A stretch of 64,000 bases of DNA. Source: Panulirus ornatus. Lineage: Eukaryota; Arthropoda; Malacostraca; Decapoda; Palinuridae. Positions 21,531 through 33,835 of this stretch are shown piece after piece. Every line of letters starts with the position of its first letter. Positions within the stretch are counted from its first letter, which is position 1. The notes below the pieces were generated by a model. It had not been told where the DNA came from and searched no databases. It worked only from the letters and a program-made list of their open reading frames with translations. The DNA lies in the NCBI RefSeq assembly GCF_036320965.1, contig NC_092271.1, positions 21,992,029 through 22,056,028 of the forward strand, in the 5' to 3' direction. The position numbers and the translations under genes are program-made.

Positions 21531-21555
21531 AATAATAATAATAATAATAATGGTG

Positions 21556-21600
<45 letters not shown>

Positions 21601-21643
21601 TACTGATAATGATAATAACAATAACAATAATAATAATAATGAC

Positions 21644-21716
<73 letters not shown>

Positions 21717-21736
21717 ATAATAATAACAATAATAGG
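21531..21736. repeat. (AAT)n-type trinucleotide array
   Basis: About 200 bp of ATA/AAT units with GAT and AAC interruptions. A similar array, opposite strand, lies at 54.6 kb. Poly-N, poly-L and poly-I frames are artefacts. Confidence 0.95.
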
Positions 21737-22024
21737 CTTATCTAAAGAATAGACGATTCTATTCATCTTTCCAAATAACCGATTACCCAAATCCCTTCGC
21801 AAGATACTAGACATGCTTCGTACTGTGTGCACAATGCTTGCTGTTGCTCATGCCGTTTCAGGAAGCTATTTCACGAACGATTTTTCTGTTTCATGCGTGA
21901 AAGATCTGACAAACCTCTTTTCATAAAGTGTGAGAGAAATTTCCACGCTCCGAAAGCTCTGTATTTGCGAGCCTTTTTGGAAGTTTTTCTTTTACCAGGA
22001 GGTGGTGACTGGGGACCCCTTCGT

Positions 22025-22345
22025 GAAGTAAGGCCCAGGGCCCTTCAGGTCCTTGGGTTTTGCCTTCCTTGGTAGGGCAAGGCTAGATCCCCTAAGGTCC
22101 TTGGGTCGAGTTCCCTGCAAGGGTATACTAGCCCTTGAGAGCCCTAGTGCCCTTGAAGTAACGTCTAGGGCCCTTCAGGTCCTTGGGTTGGGTTCCCTGG
22201 TAGAGCGGCAGCTAAAGCCCTAAGGTCCCTGAGTTAAGGTCCCTGGTAGGACGGTCGCTAGAGGCCCTAAGGTCCTTGGGTAGGGTTCCCTGCAGGGGTG
22301 GTAGCCCTTCTAAGTCCTGGAGCCCTTGAGTTGTATTCCCTTGGA
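22025..22345 (+). repeat. ~60-bp degenerate minisatellite
   Basis: Five decayed units sharing GGGCCCTTCAGGTCC, TTGGGT, GTTCCCTGGTAG and CTAGAGCCCTAAGGTCC. Rich in CCTTGGG and CCCTAAGG. Confidence 0.82.
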
Positions 22346-22631
22346 GGAGGTTATTCCCGGAGCCCTAGTTCCCTAGGCGGGGAACGTGAGGGGCTTCAAT
22401 CACTTCACCATCCATATGGGAGGAATTCAACCATACCCTATGGTGAACGTTGAAATCCCCTAAGTAAGGGATTTGGAGGAGGGGGGGATAAACAGCGTGA
22501 TGAAGGGGCAAACGCTGACAGCACGTAGTTCAAAATGTTGTATGAAGGTACAGAAAGGTCAAGAGATGAGGCTCCAACGAAAATGGAACTGCCGTCCCGT
22601 ATTGTATGAAAAGGTTCCAAAAATAATAACT

Positions 22632-22707
22632 CACACACACACACACACACACATGCACATAGGCAATTACAAATATGTAATTACACACATGCACATGTGT
22701 GTACGTA

Positions 22708-22762
<55 letters not shown>

Positions 22763-22790
22763 CGTGTGTGTGTGCGTGTGTGTGTATTTG
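22632..22790. repeat. (CA)n and (GT)n microsatellites, facing
   Basis: CA at 22632-22653 and GT at about 22713-22785. The two tracts are complementary and only 60 bp apart. Confidence 0.94.
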
Positions 22791-23087
22791 CCTTGGCTAT
22801 ATTTTTTTATCTGTCGTTGTCAATTTGTCCCTGATTTTAAAAAGCTATGAAACAGACAGGCCAGCACTAACTAGCTCTCCAACAGACAACCAGAACAGGG
22901 GAGGAGAGGGAGGGGGAAAAAAGAAAGAGAGAGAGAGGGGAAAAAAAATCAGCACCAACTCTATAAGAAAAACCATTACATGACCCATTTCGTGGGTAAT
23001 GCTACGATCATTTCTGCTGCACGTGGCTCCTTCACGTCTATTTGCCCCCGCTCTGTTTACTTCCCCTGGTTTAAACTGTTTCGCAAG

Positions 23088-23088
<1 letters not shown>

Positions 23089-23122
<34 letters not shown>
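23089..23122. repeat. (CA)n microsatellite
   Basis: About 16 CA units. Flanking sequence at 22800-23620 has no recognised gene. Confidence 0.95.
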
Positions 23123-23123
<1 letters not shown>

Positions 23124-23625
23124 GGGCGGGCGGAGTGGGTTGTGCAATAGCATTCTTTGTTCAGCATTTGTTTTCGCGCAGGTGCTGAGGCTCATTTGTG
23201 TTTGTTGGGCTACCCCCGCCGAGAGTCCTAAGAAATCCTTGAAAAGTATTTCCTGCAATCCAGATAAAGACAGAGTTTCAGATATGAATTGAACGACCTC
23301 GATGCATGAACGGATTAAGATGGATTATATATACCAGCTCTGCATCGGTTTCGAAAACAGTTATCATCCAGCACATTTTTTTTTCTTTCATCTATTCAGC
23401 TTCATTCTCTAATATCTGCATTGAGAATACGTTTCTCTCATGATGATCACTTCTCTGGCCATAGCTAAAAATGGATTTCATACCATAAGCAAATACATTA
23501 CATGCCTCATGCACGGGGAGAATTCTCAGGAATTCGGGGATATAAAAAACACTTTAATCATGAGAACGATTTAAGGATGCCTTAAATTAAGTTGTGAGCG
23601 TGCAGTGTTGTGTTTATGTATGCCA

Positions 23626-23627
23626 AT

Positions 23628-23720
<93 letters not shown>
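23626..23720. repeat. Compound (CA)n-(TA)n microsatellite
   Basis: About 12 CA then 36 TA units. Confidence 0.97.
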
Positions 23721-23723
<3 letters not shown>

Positions 23724-24164
23724 TATATGTATGTATGTATATATACATAACCTTCCCCTCCATTTGTGTAGACAAAAAGATGAAAATGAAGTAGTGATGT
23801 ACTCCAGGCACGCCATAAAGAAATCCATCAACATCCTATAAAAGCAGTAATCAGACACTGCCAATTTTGCCACGACTACATACACATACATACGAAGATA
23901 CATATACCCATACATATGTATGCACGACCGGACTCTATCATCCATCATACGGTGGAGATTGATGACTGGACCAATCCCCTCCAAGATTGATGAAAATCCA
24001 GCGGGATTTAGTCAGGCTGACGACTATAACGTTAAAGGCTACAATCAGGATGGATAGAAGATAGTGTTACATGCCTGTAGTCCCTAAATCCCCACCTTCC
24101 TGTTTTCATGTAATGGGAAGGGAAATATACTCTACTAGAATTAGCAAAATAAAGATAAAAAGAT

Positions 24165-24336
<172 letters not shown>

Positions 24337-24638
24337 GTATAGATATAACATAGATATGCAGGTCAATACTAATTATGTTCATACCATCCTAACTTCCTTC
24401 AGTATCCGAATTCCTTTCCCTCACTGTCATAACCGTGAAGAAGAAGAAGAAAAAGAAAAAGGAAAAAAAAAAAACGACTAATGCCAAGAAAGAGTGGCAC
24501 GGGGGAGGAGGAACCCGGATCAACCCGCCTGCAGGTACGAAAAACGCAAACAACGTCTTATTTACTGTCGATTTATTGTCGGTTTAATGATCTGGCTGAC
24601 TCTACGAACGAACGGGGGGGAGGTGGAGTGAGGGAGTC

Positions 24639-24640
<2 letters not shown>

Positions 24641-24691
<51 letters not shown>
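24641..24691. repeat. (GA)n microsatellite
   Basis: About 24 GA units, bracketed by CTCCGG and CCGGAG-like bases. Confidence 0.96.
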
Positions 24692-24692
<1 letters not shown>

Positions 24693-25380
24693 CCGGTGGT
24701 GAAGTTTTAACCAGGATTTGCGAGTGGGTCATTAATTTCTTTTTCCTCCCCGGGGCTAAAATGATATACACGGCATTCAATTTTTTTTCTCTTTTTTTTC
24801 TCTCTCTCTCTTTGCAGTCCTACCTCGCCCAAGTAAAAAAAAAAAAAAATAATCTTAAACAGAAAAAGAAAGAAAATGAATACTCAGTTGGGGGGGGGGG
24901 GGGGGGGGGTATATGAAGGGAGAATCCACCACAATAATGATATGAATAATTTATGCAATTCCATCGCCCAAATGATCCAGATCTCAGATTAAATCTCTTT
25001 TATACGCTACATTTATTTATTTAGCTATTTTCTATACCAGTAACGCCACTGCGCCAGATTCAGAAAACGAACAAATAAACCTATTTATGGGGCAATGATA
25101 ATGAGGCGACGTGTCAAATTATATATATGGCGCCGTCAATGTAAGGTGAATATTCTTATATTCTATTCACAGATCTGTACAATTATACTAAATGAGCAGC
25201 GGTGGCGAGGAGTGTTATGGAGGTGGGAGGTGGGAGGTGATTTTTTTTTTTTTTTTTTTCGTCTGATCAACAAAGTTTATGGCAAGATGATGAAAGCAGT
25301 TTTTTTTTTTTTTCGAAATTCCTTGAAATATAAATATATTTGTGATATCCAACTGATATTAATGAAAATTAAATTTCGTA
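24692..25380. other. Unassigned DNA with homopolymers
   Basis: Holds poly-A (24836-24849), poly-G of about 18 (24892-24909) and poly-T runs (25241-25259, 25301-25313). No gene is seen. Confidence 0.6.

Positions 25381-25383
<3 letters not shown>

Positions 25384-25474
<91 letters not shown>
25384..25474. repeat. Compound (CA)n-(TA)n microsatellite
   Basis: About 16 CA then 29 TA units. Confidence 0.97.
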
Positions 25475-25478
<4 letters not shown>

Positions 25479-25706
25479 TATACTGCGTCTGATGTGCTCT
25501 CTCTCTCATTTGCATATTAAATGTCTGCATAATACAGTAATGATTCACAGCGTTTTAGGTCTGCCTAGTGTCGCAATAACGCGCATTTTTTTTTCGCAAC
25601 ATGTTAATCAACATCACACTGATTAATTAATTGTAATACATGGATGTGTTTGGGATTATAGCTATATACAGTGTTGATGAATATATGAAGAGGTAAGAAT
25701 CTCTCC

Positions 25707-25707
25707 C

Positions 25708-25781
<74 letters not shown>
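25707..25781. repeat. (CTGT)n-(CT)n compound microsatellite
   Basis: Seven CTGT units turning into about 24 CT units. Confidence 0.95.
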
Positions 25782-25785
<4 letters not shown>

Positions 25786-25829
25786 GTCGACTGATGTGTG
25801 AAGGAATGCATCGTCCTCAATCACTATCT

Positions 25830-26084
25830 ACTTTCCTTACCAAGAGCGCAGGCACTATCTACTTACATTCCTTTTACCTGTTTACTTACCCTTCTGTTTA
25901 TTATCCACTTTCCTATTTACCTACCGCATTACTAAAGCATTTTTGAATACTTTTATGTATCTCCCTATAGCCTTGCCTAGTTACCACTCTACTTATCAAG
26001 ATACCAACTAACTTCCTTACAGACTTACTAACTTACAATCCTACTTTCCAAGTATTACTAGTTACGTTCGCTCACCTCCCTTAC
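25830..26084 (+). repeat. Diffuse CTTAC/TACTT-rich low-complexity region
   Basis: Irregular recurrence of ACTTAC, CTTACC and ATTCCTTT without a fixed period, leading into the ~80-bp duplication. Confidence 0.5.
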
Positions 26085-26268
26085 AAACTTACGTAATGTC
26101 TCTTACAACTCAAATACTTACAGCTATAGACACAGACCTCCCAACCAACCATTTTCTTCATCACAAACCTACGTAATTAATCTTATAACTCCCTTACTTA
26201 CAGCTATAGGCATAGACCTCCCAACCAACCATTTTCTTCATCTTCAAAAAAAAAAAAAAAAAAAAAAA
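26085..26268 (+). repeat. ~80-bp tandem duplication ending in poly-A
   Basis: The blocks CTTACGTAAT, TTACAGCTATAG, AGACCTCCCAACC and ATTTTCTTCATC occur twice, offset by about 80 bp, followed by about 23 A. Confidence 0.85.
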
Positions 26269-26498
26269 AGAACCGAGTCAATTATAATTTCCAATCATTA
26301 TCGTTTTCCTCATTCCATTCTATCTATTTCTTCTCCCCCTTTTCCCCCAGTGTCCCATACTTCCTCCTCCCTCCTCACCTTCCCACACATGACACCACTT
26401 GGCCAGGACTCTTAAGTCTCGAGTGTCACTTGAGCAGCAGGCCCTTCAGGCGGTGGGTCGGTGCGCCTTCCACGTTATTTCGTTGTCTGGAGAAAAAC

Positions 26499-26533
<35 letters not shown>

Positions 26534-27540
26534 CAGGGGTTACGTATTCACTCCCTTATGATGCTTCCTCCTCCTCCTCCTCCCTGTGAGAGGGAGGAGG
26601 AATCACAATTACGTCATCTCTAACTCTCACCTCCCTCCCTCAATGTATAGCAATGAGCTCGCATACCACACGCTTCTATCACAGAATTTCCATCTAAAGT
26701 ACAAAAGAAAAAAATGTCACAAACGAATGAATAATAAGAAAAGATATTATCAAATGAAAAATTATGTTAAGTGGTGTAAAATAGCCTTTATAATTCATTC
26801 ATTCTTGGCATTTCTCTGGATAACATGTAGGCATAACGAGCGGCGCAGTTTTATTTTCGTGTCGCATACACACCAGTACACACACATGCAGGAATATTTC
26901 ATCTCGAACTAAACCTCTTGGGAGGAGGAGGAAAAAAAAGAAAATCTTGCATGGTATTAGCAAAGCCTCTTTCAGGAAAGCTTTTCAGTAAATTCCTTTC
27001 ATCCCTCTGAACACGATCCTTGCCTCTGTCTTCAACAGTCTTTCCTTCCCATTCCACCATTTCTTCTTTAGTCTCCTGTTTAGTAGTCTATTTCAAAGCG
27101 TGGTTTTTTCTCCTCTTTGCCATCTCCCGTCACTTGTCTTCACTTCGTATTTTATCATATCTTTTTTCTATTAATCCAATATCTTCTTATCACCTTTCAA
27201 GTCTATACTTGATATCTTCCATCTAATCACCTCTTTCCCTTGCCTTCCTATTTGCTATGACTTATCACCTACGTCCTGCTGTAGATAACACCCTCTTATC
27301 ACTCTCCTTCCTTCCTACAGCCCCAGCCACGTCCAATACGCCTCCACCAACGCCACACCAGCAGAAGTAGCAGCAGAAGACACCTGGATTCTTGTCTCGT
27401 CTTACCCTCCTCTCAGGCTCCAGGCAGGCACGAAGATGCCCCATACCTCACACTGACCCCCAGCGAACACCACCACTGCCCTCGTATCATCCTACACTCT
27501 GTGCACTCCTTAATTCATCAACCTATGAAGAATTACTTAT
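26269..27540. other. Unassigned intergenic DNA
   Basis: (TA)n at 26501-26531 and (CCT)5 near 26566. The 108-codon frame at 26586-26912 is Lys/Asn-rich from AT-rich DNA. From 27000 to 27330 the sequence is T/C-rich. No gene is supported. Confidence 0.55.
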
Positions 27541-27545
27541 CCACC

Positions 27546-27548
<3 letters not shown>

Positions 27549-27581
<33 letters not shown>

Positions 27582-27777
27582 CTACTGTTGGAGGTGGTGG
27601 TGGTGGTGGTGGGGGAAAGCAGCAATGCCCACACCCCTTTTCCTCATCACTGCCAAGCACCCAGGAACACCCAGGTAACCCCGGGAGTAAAACACCCCAC
27701 CCCCAACCACTCACCTCTCTCCTTCTCACCGAGGAGGAGGAGGAGGAGGAGGAGGAGGAGGAGGAGGGGAGGAGGAG

Positions 27778-27837
<60 letters not shown>
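27549..27837. repeat. Cluster of (CT)n, (GGT)n, (GGA)n and (GA)n
   Basis: CT at 27549-27580, GGT at about 27591-27615, GGA at 27732-27780 and GA at 27782-27836. Complementary CT and GA tracts face each other across 200 bp. Confidence 0.94.
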
Positions 27838-27840
<3 letters not shown>

Positions 27841-27966
27841 CCCTTCATTAAGCCTTTACATAATGAAGTTCGTCTCTCAGGTTGTTGGGTAAAGGTCAAG
27901 AACTCAAATATTTTTAATGAAGTCTCAAGTCCTACTTCCTCCTTCTAATTAAGCATAATACACACA

Positions 27967-27969
<3 letters not shown>

Positions 27970-28031
<62 letters not shown>
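27970..28031. repeat. (TA)n tail of the LINE fragment
   Basis: TA tract contiguous with the LINE 3' end on the minus strand. A microsatellite tail rather than poly-A. Confidence 0.95.
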
Positions 28032-28035
<4 letters not shown>

Positions 28036-28747
28036 CTTTGTCGGTTTCCCGCTTTAGCGAGGTAGCGCAAGGAAACATACGAAAGAATGGCCCAACCCAC
28101 CCACATACACATGTATATACATACACGTCCACTCACGCACATATACCTATACATCCCAACGTATACATATATATACACACAGACATATACATATATACAC
28201 AAGTACATAATTCATACTGTCTGCCCTTTTCATTCCCGTCGCGACCCCGCCACACATGAAATAACCCCCCCCTCCCCCCGCATGTGCGCGATGTAGCGCT
28301 AGGAAAAGACAACAAAGGCCATATTCGTTCATAATCAGTCTCTAGCTGTCATGTATAATGCACCGAAACCACAGCTCCCTTTCCACATCCAGGCCCCACA
28401 GAACTTTCCATGGTTTACCCCACACGCTTCAAATGCCCCGGTTCAATCCAATGACAGCACGTCGACCCCGGTATACCACATCATTCCAATTCACTCTATT
28501 CCTTGTACGCCTTTTACCCTCCTGCATGTTCAGGCCCAAATTGCTCAAAATCTTTTTCACTCCATCTTTCCACCTCCAATTTGGTCTCTCACTTCTCCTC
28601 GTTCCCTCCACCTCTGACACATATATCCTCTTGGTCAATCTTTCCTCGCTCATTCTCTCCATGTGACCAAATCATTTCAAAACACCCCTTTCTGCTCTCT
28701 CAACCACACTCTTTTTATTACCACACATCTCTCTTACCCTTTCATTT

Positions 28748-28750
<3 letters not shown>
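28031..28750 (-). mobile_element. LINE (APE-type non-LTR retrotransposon), 3' end: ORF2 C-terminus and 3' UTR
   Basis: Minus-strand translation of about 28429-28750 gives an arginine/lysine-rich C-terminal region with FGHMERMSEERLTKRIYV, RRSERPNWRWKDGVKKIL and RNRVNWNDVVYRGRRAV. From memory this is characteristic of the end of ORF2 in a decapod LINE family. A TGA at 28672-28674 stands just before FGHMERM, where related proteins usually have Trp, so the copy is dead. About 400 bp of 3' UTR follows, rich in ACATATAC-like repeats, and ends GCTACCTCGCTAAAGCGGG ... AAAGTAT before (TA)n. The 5' side is cut by another (TA)n at 28751. The clade is not assigned. Confidence 0.85.
28429..28662 (-). pseudogene. 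LINE ORF2 C-terminal fragment (open part)
   Basis: This 77-codon frame is the intact stretch after the premature stop at 28672-28674. It begins at an internal Met (MERMSEERLTK) that is not a real start, and ends with GLNRGI and a stop that probably is the element's own terminator. The protein region lies after the reverse transcriptase core and is probably nucleic-acid binding by composition. No catalytic residues are in this part. Confidence 0.8.

Positions 28751-28818
<68 letters not shown>
28751..28818. repeat. (TA)n microsatellite truncating the LINE fragment
   Basis: About 34 TA units where the rest of ORF2 should continue. Confidence 0.97.
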
Positions 28819-28820
<2 letters not shown>

Positions 28821-29279
28821 TGTCTGATGATGGCTCCCTGTCTCTCATCAACGTGAAGGTCATTAACAGCTGCGTACAATGCATTTCTCTCTCAGACATT
28901 CAGGCTGAGTCGATGGTCGTATCACATACATATTCACACACACGCACGTAGACAGCCTCCTCCACATACGAATTACTTACATATACACATATAGCGCAAG
29001 TCACATGCATATTCATACGCGGACATTCATCTTTACGAGGAAATTTTAAATATTTGAGATTATTCTCCCCCTCTTTCTGAAAATTACCAGGGAACTGACG
29101 CGGTATTCTGTGGAAATGAGAACCACGCCGGTGGGTGGTGATGACCGACTCCTGTCAATGGTTCGTTGGTTGGTACACGAACGCTTCATAAATCATCCAT
29201 CACAAAGTCCAGGCTGTATACGTTCGTAAAATCTTTAAAAGATCTTTTTTTTTTATTATTATCTCTTGATCACAACTGT
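28819..29279. other. Unassigned intergenic DNA
   Basis: Short CA-rich stretches near 28930-29000. No recognisable LINE sequence, so the reverse transcriptase core is not here. Confidence 0.55.
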
Positions 29280-29445
29280 CCAAGCCTAGAGCACGAAGGG
29301 ACGAGCCCTGAGCACGACTGTTCAGCCCTTAAGCACGACGCTACGAGCCTTTAGCACGACTACACGCCCTTAAACACGACATCACGAGTCAGGACAACGC
29401 TGGTATGAGCCCTGAACACGAAGTCACGACCCTCCTGAGAAAGAA
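29280..29445 (-). repeat. 21-bp family array, minus orientation
   Basis: Units read GAGCACGAC(N)n(T)ACGAGCCCT on the plus strand (about 29289-29430). This is the reverse complement orientation of the units at 29470-29665. Seven or so decayed units. Confidence 0.8.
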
Positions 29446-29469
29446 GGCTGGATCGATCTCACAACCCAG

Positions 29470-29665
29470 TAGTCCTCGTATTCATGAGTCGCATCGTCGT
29501 GTCCCTGGGTTGTAGCATGTTGCTCAAGGGTCGTCCCGTCGTGCTCAAGGGTCGCACCGTCGTGCTCACGGGTCGCACCGTCGTGCTCAAGGGTCGTGCC
29601 TTCCTGTTCAAGGGTCGTAACGTCGTGCTCGAGAGTCGTGCCTTCGCCGTCAAGGTGGTTTTGGA
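29470..29665 (+). repeat. 21-bp family array, plus orientation
   Basis: Units GTCGTGCTCAAGGG + TCGCACC repeat every 21 bp at about 29521-29640, flanked by decayed ones. With the opposing block at 29280-29445 this makes a head-to-head inverted array. The unit encodes VVLKGRT in one frame, so frames here are repeat translations. Confidence 0.88.
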
Positions 29666-29689
29666 ACATACCGGTACGACACCCTTACC

Positions 29690-31099
<1,410 letters not shown>

Positions 31100-31350
31100 A
31101 TGGCCTTAGCTTCAAACGTCCCGCCTATCTTTATCTTACACAAGGCTTTATCTCTTTCTTGCACAAGGCTTCATCCACGTATTCTTAGCTTTGATTTTCT
31201 CATTCCAATTCGAATCATACCACATCCGCGACCCAATCATCTAACACATTCAACAGTCCTTCGCAATACTTACTCTATCTCATCTTTCTCGTCTCTTCTT
31301 TGCCTGTTACATCTTTCCAATCTTCTCCCATCACTGTCGTTCTTGTCTGT

Positions 31351-31414
<64 letters not shown>

Positions 31415-32340
31415 AACTCTCATTTGTACTCTTTTTTTCAACTCTTGTACCTTTCCTTGACCTGCCGTTTTCTCGTACAGTCCTCCCAGTCACTTACATT
31501 TCTTTCTCTCCCATGCAGCTACCGCCCATGCAATTCAAAACTCACCACGCACTCACTGCTCTCCTTCGCACATCCACGCCCCAACCTTCCGTACACCACA
31601 CACTTCACCCCAACATCTAAGCACCGCTTCCCTGGATAGTCGTCAGTCCTCGCCCACTCCCCTGGTTTCATTCATTACTCACACATTATGCCAATCTTCG
31701 TTCCCTTTCTCTCTCGGTATCTATACACAACTCAGGCCTCTTCTTTGTCTTTCGCTTTCACCGTTCCTTTCACGCACATGTTATGTACTTACTCTTGTCC
31801 TAAAACCCACTGCGAACTTTTTGGTGCTCGCCTCCACCTGGAAAACATCATACACACCTCTCCCTCCCGCCGACGCCTCTCTCAAACGTTTTCCCATTTA
31901 ACAACCTCGCCTCTGTCATTCAGCACATAATCCAGTAATGCCCGTTGATCCCCCGGCCCAACTCACCCACGTATACTTATGCATGCACCCCTGTTTTCTA
32001 AACCAAGTATTCCCAATCACCATTTCTCTTCAGGCACGCAACCCGACAACCTGCTCCTCATTTTCTTTTACACTGTGGACCCCATTGCGTCCCTCATTAT
32101 AACCTCGGTCGTCACAGCAACCACGAAGCTTCGCACTCAGATCCCCAAGAATGACGATTCGATACGCTACATCATCAGAACCTACTAGATGCTCGAGCGC
32201 TGCGGGTCACGCACACACCTCTCGTAGTCTATACCTATCTCTATTCTAATCCACTTCAGTCTTGCATTCACTCCCTCAACACGTTTTAGAACACGCTCCC
32301 ACACCCCGGTCCTCCATCAGAAGTGACACACACACACGCA
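31100..32340 (-). mobile_element. LINE 5' part: APE endonuclease and start of reverse transcriptase
   Basis: Minus-strand conceptual translation, with several frame changes, shows endonuclease-domain landmarks in order: WIRIEIG (about 32240), VILGDL (32139-32156), VIGNTWFRK (31998-32022) and KYTWV (about 31967-31982). Farther on, EYCEGLLNV (31245-31270) marks the start of a LINE reverse transcriptase region. A (CT)n tract at 31353-31412 interrupts the copy. The APE-type nuclease nicks target DNA for target-primed reverse transcription. The usual GDFN is GDLS here and stops occur, so this is a relic. It has the same strand and probably the same family as 28031-28750, but the reverse transcriptase core between them is missing. 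Confidence 0.75.
31353..31412. repeat. (CT)n microsatellite inside the LINE fragment
   Basis: About 30 CT units splitting the LINE relic. Confidence 0.97.
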
Positions 32341-32840
32341 CCCCTTCCCCCCACATCTCCTCTTCTCCTTCGCCCTTGCCCCCTTACTAGCCACCCAGAC
32401 TTTACCTCCGCCCCTGAACAATCCCAAGCCATGCTACCACTACTACTACCACTACCACTACTACTACTACTACTACTACCTCCTCTTCTCGTTCCTTCAA
32501 CTCCCTTCTACTCAGAACCAGAACATCCTCCCGCCTCTCATCGAACTTCCCACCTGTCCTCACTCTTCCTCACACCCGGTCTGTCGTGATGTCTTGCGTC
32601 TGAAAGTGAACCTTAGAAAACGACCTCTGGACTTTTCTGAAGTTGGAGGAGACAGACAAATAAATGTTTTAAAACCAGTCAGGTGATTACTGTGTTGTGA
32701 GTCACCTTAATTAATGTTTCCTGTTTGTCTGAAAGTTTTGTTTTTTGGTTTTTTTTGTTAGGAAATAACGAAAACCGGTTATTTACGGGATGGTAGCTGT
32801 TATATATATATATATATTTTTTTTTTTAAGGAAAGTACAG
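32341..32840. other. Unassigned DNA with (CTA)n
   Basis: (CTA/CCA)n at about 32431-32480. Downstream TCACCTTAATTAATG near 32702 and T-rich runs. No gene. Confidence 0.55.
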
Positions 32841-32845
32841 TAATG

Positions 32846-32878
<33 letters not shown>

Positions 32879-32912
32879 TGTGTGTGTATGTGTGTGTGTG
32901 TGTGTGTGTGTC
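32846..32912. repeat. (GT)n microsatellite
   Basis: GT with CT and AT interruptions, 5' side of the composite repeat. Confidence 0.95.
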
Positions 32913-32926
32913 ATTACCATTTGTGT

Positions 32927-32984
32927 TTTACGGGGATAGAATTATACAATTGTGGTAACCCGTCTTTTAACCTTGTATTTATGT

Positions 32985-32985
<1 letters not shown>
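32927..32985 (+). repeat. Interspersed repeat module, copy 3
   Basis: TTTTACGGGGATAGAATTAT ... CGTCTTTTAACCTTGTAT aligns with 268-340 and 4695-4755. It is followed, as at 0.3 kb, by a dinucleotide tract and a reverse SINE. Confidence 0.7.

Positions 32986-33039
<54 letters not shown>
32986..33039. repeat. (CA)n microsatellite
   Basis: About 26 CA units between the module and the SINE. Confidence 0.97.
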
Positions 33040-33044
<5 letters not shown>

Positions 33045-33190
33045 ACGCCAGGTACCCATATATCAACCAGCCACAAGGAAAGGATGAACACCTGGGATTG
33101 CCTGTAGGCCTGATGCCGATCCCAGGATTCGAACCCGGACAGGCTCTTCAGTAATGACAAAACATCAAATAACCCCCCGATGACCATCGG
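33045..33190 (-). mobile_element. tRNA-derived SINE, reverse copy
   Basis: On the minus strand it has a perfect B box GGTTCGAATCC (about 33127-33138), then CAGGTGTTCATCC, GTGGCTGGTTGATA and GGGTACCTGGCG. These are the same tail landmarks as 5801-5969. An A box is not clear. Confidence 0.8.
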
Positions 33191-33306
33191 TGTACCTAAG
33201 CCACACGGGATGATAAATCACGAATTATAAGACACAAATCATTCTACTGAAATACGCAGACAAATAATTGTCGAATGATCACATTACGGACGTGCTATGA
33301 TGGCTA

Positions 33307-33332
33307 CCGGAAGGAGGAGGAGGAGGAGGAGA
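33307..33332. repeat. (GGA)n tract
   Basis: About seven GGA units. Confidence 0.88.
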
Positions 33333-33513
33333 AAGGGAGTGAGTGGGGGAAGGGGAGAGTCAGTCTTAATACAAAGGAAATCAGAATTGCATTATCCAAG
33401 CAGATTTGGAGTACTTAACTCCAAAAAATGCACGAGAAATATAGAGACATTTTCCTTTTCTTTTAAGAAATGCTTTTCTTTTTTTTTGGGGGGGGGGAGT
33501 TGACAGTTACAGT

Positions 33514-33518
<5 letters not shown>

Positions 33519-33602
<84 letters not shown>
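33519..33602. repeat. (GA)n microsatellite
   Basis: About 41 GA units, among the longest pure GA tracts here. Confidence 0.97.
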
Positions 33603-33605
<3 letters not shown>

Positions 33606-33787
33606 TCTCTCCCTTTAGCCAGTGGGAAATAAACTCTTACTGTGAAATGCTTTTCGTAACACTCTCGACTCCAACGGGGAAAAAAAAAGGATAGAAAAAA
33701 AAGAAATTACAAGGGGATCAAGTCATTAATAAGCAGAGGGACTGCTGCCGATGACGCAGTCAGGGGCCGAAATGTTTTTCCATTCGG

Positions 33788-33789
<2 letters not shown>

Positions 33790-33834
<45 letters not shown>
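33790..33834. repeat. (CT)n microsatellite
   Basis: About 22 CT units, complementary to the GA tract 190 bp upstream. Confidence 0.96.

Positions 33835-33835
<1 letters not shown>

Noticed and set aside
21531..21736. Poly-Asn, poly-Ile and poly-Leu frames as membrane or low-complexity proteins
   Set aside because: Direct translation of an (AAT)n array in successive frames.
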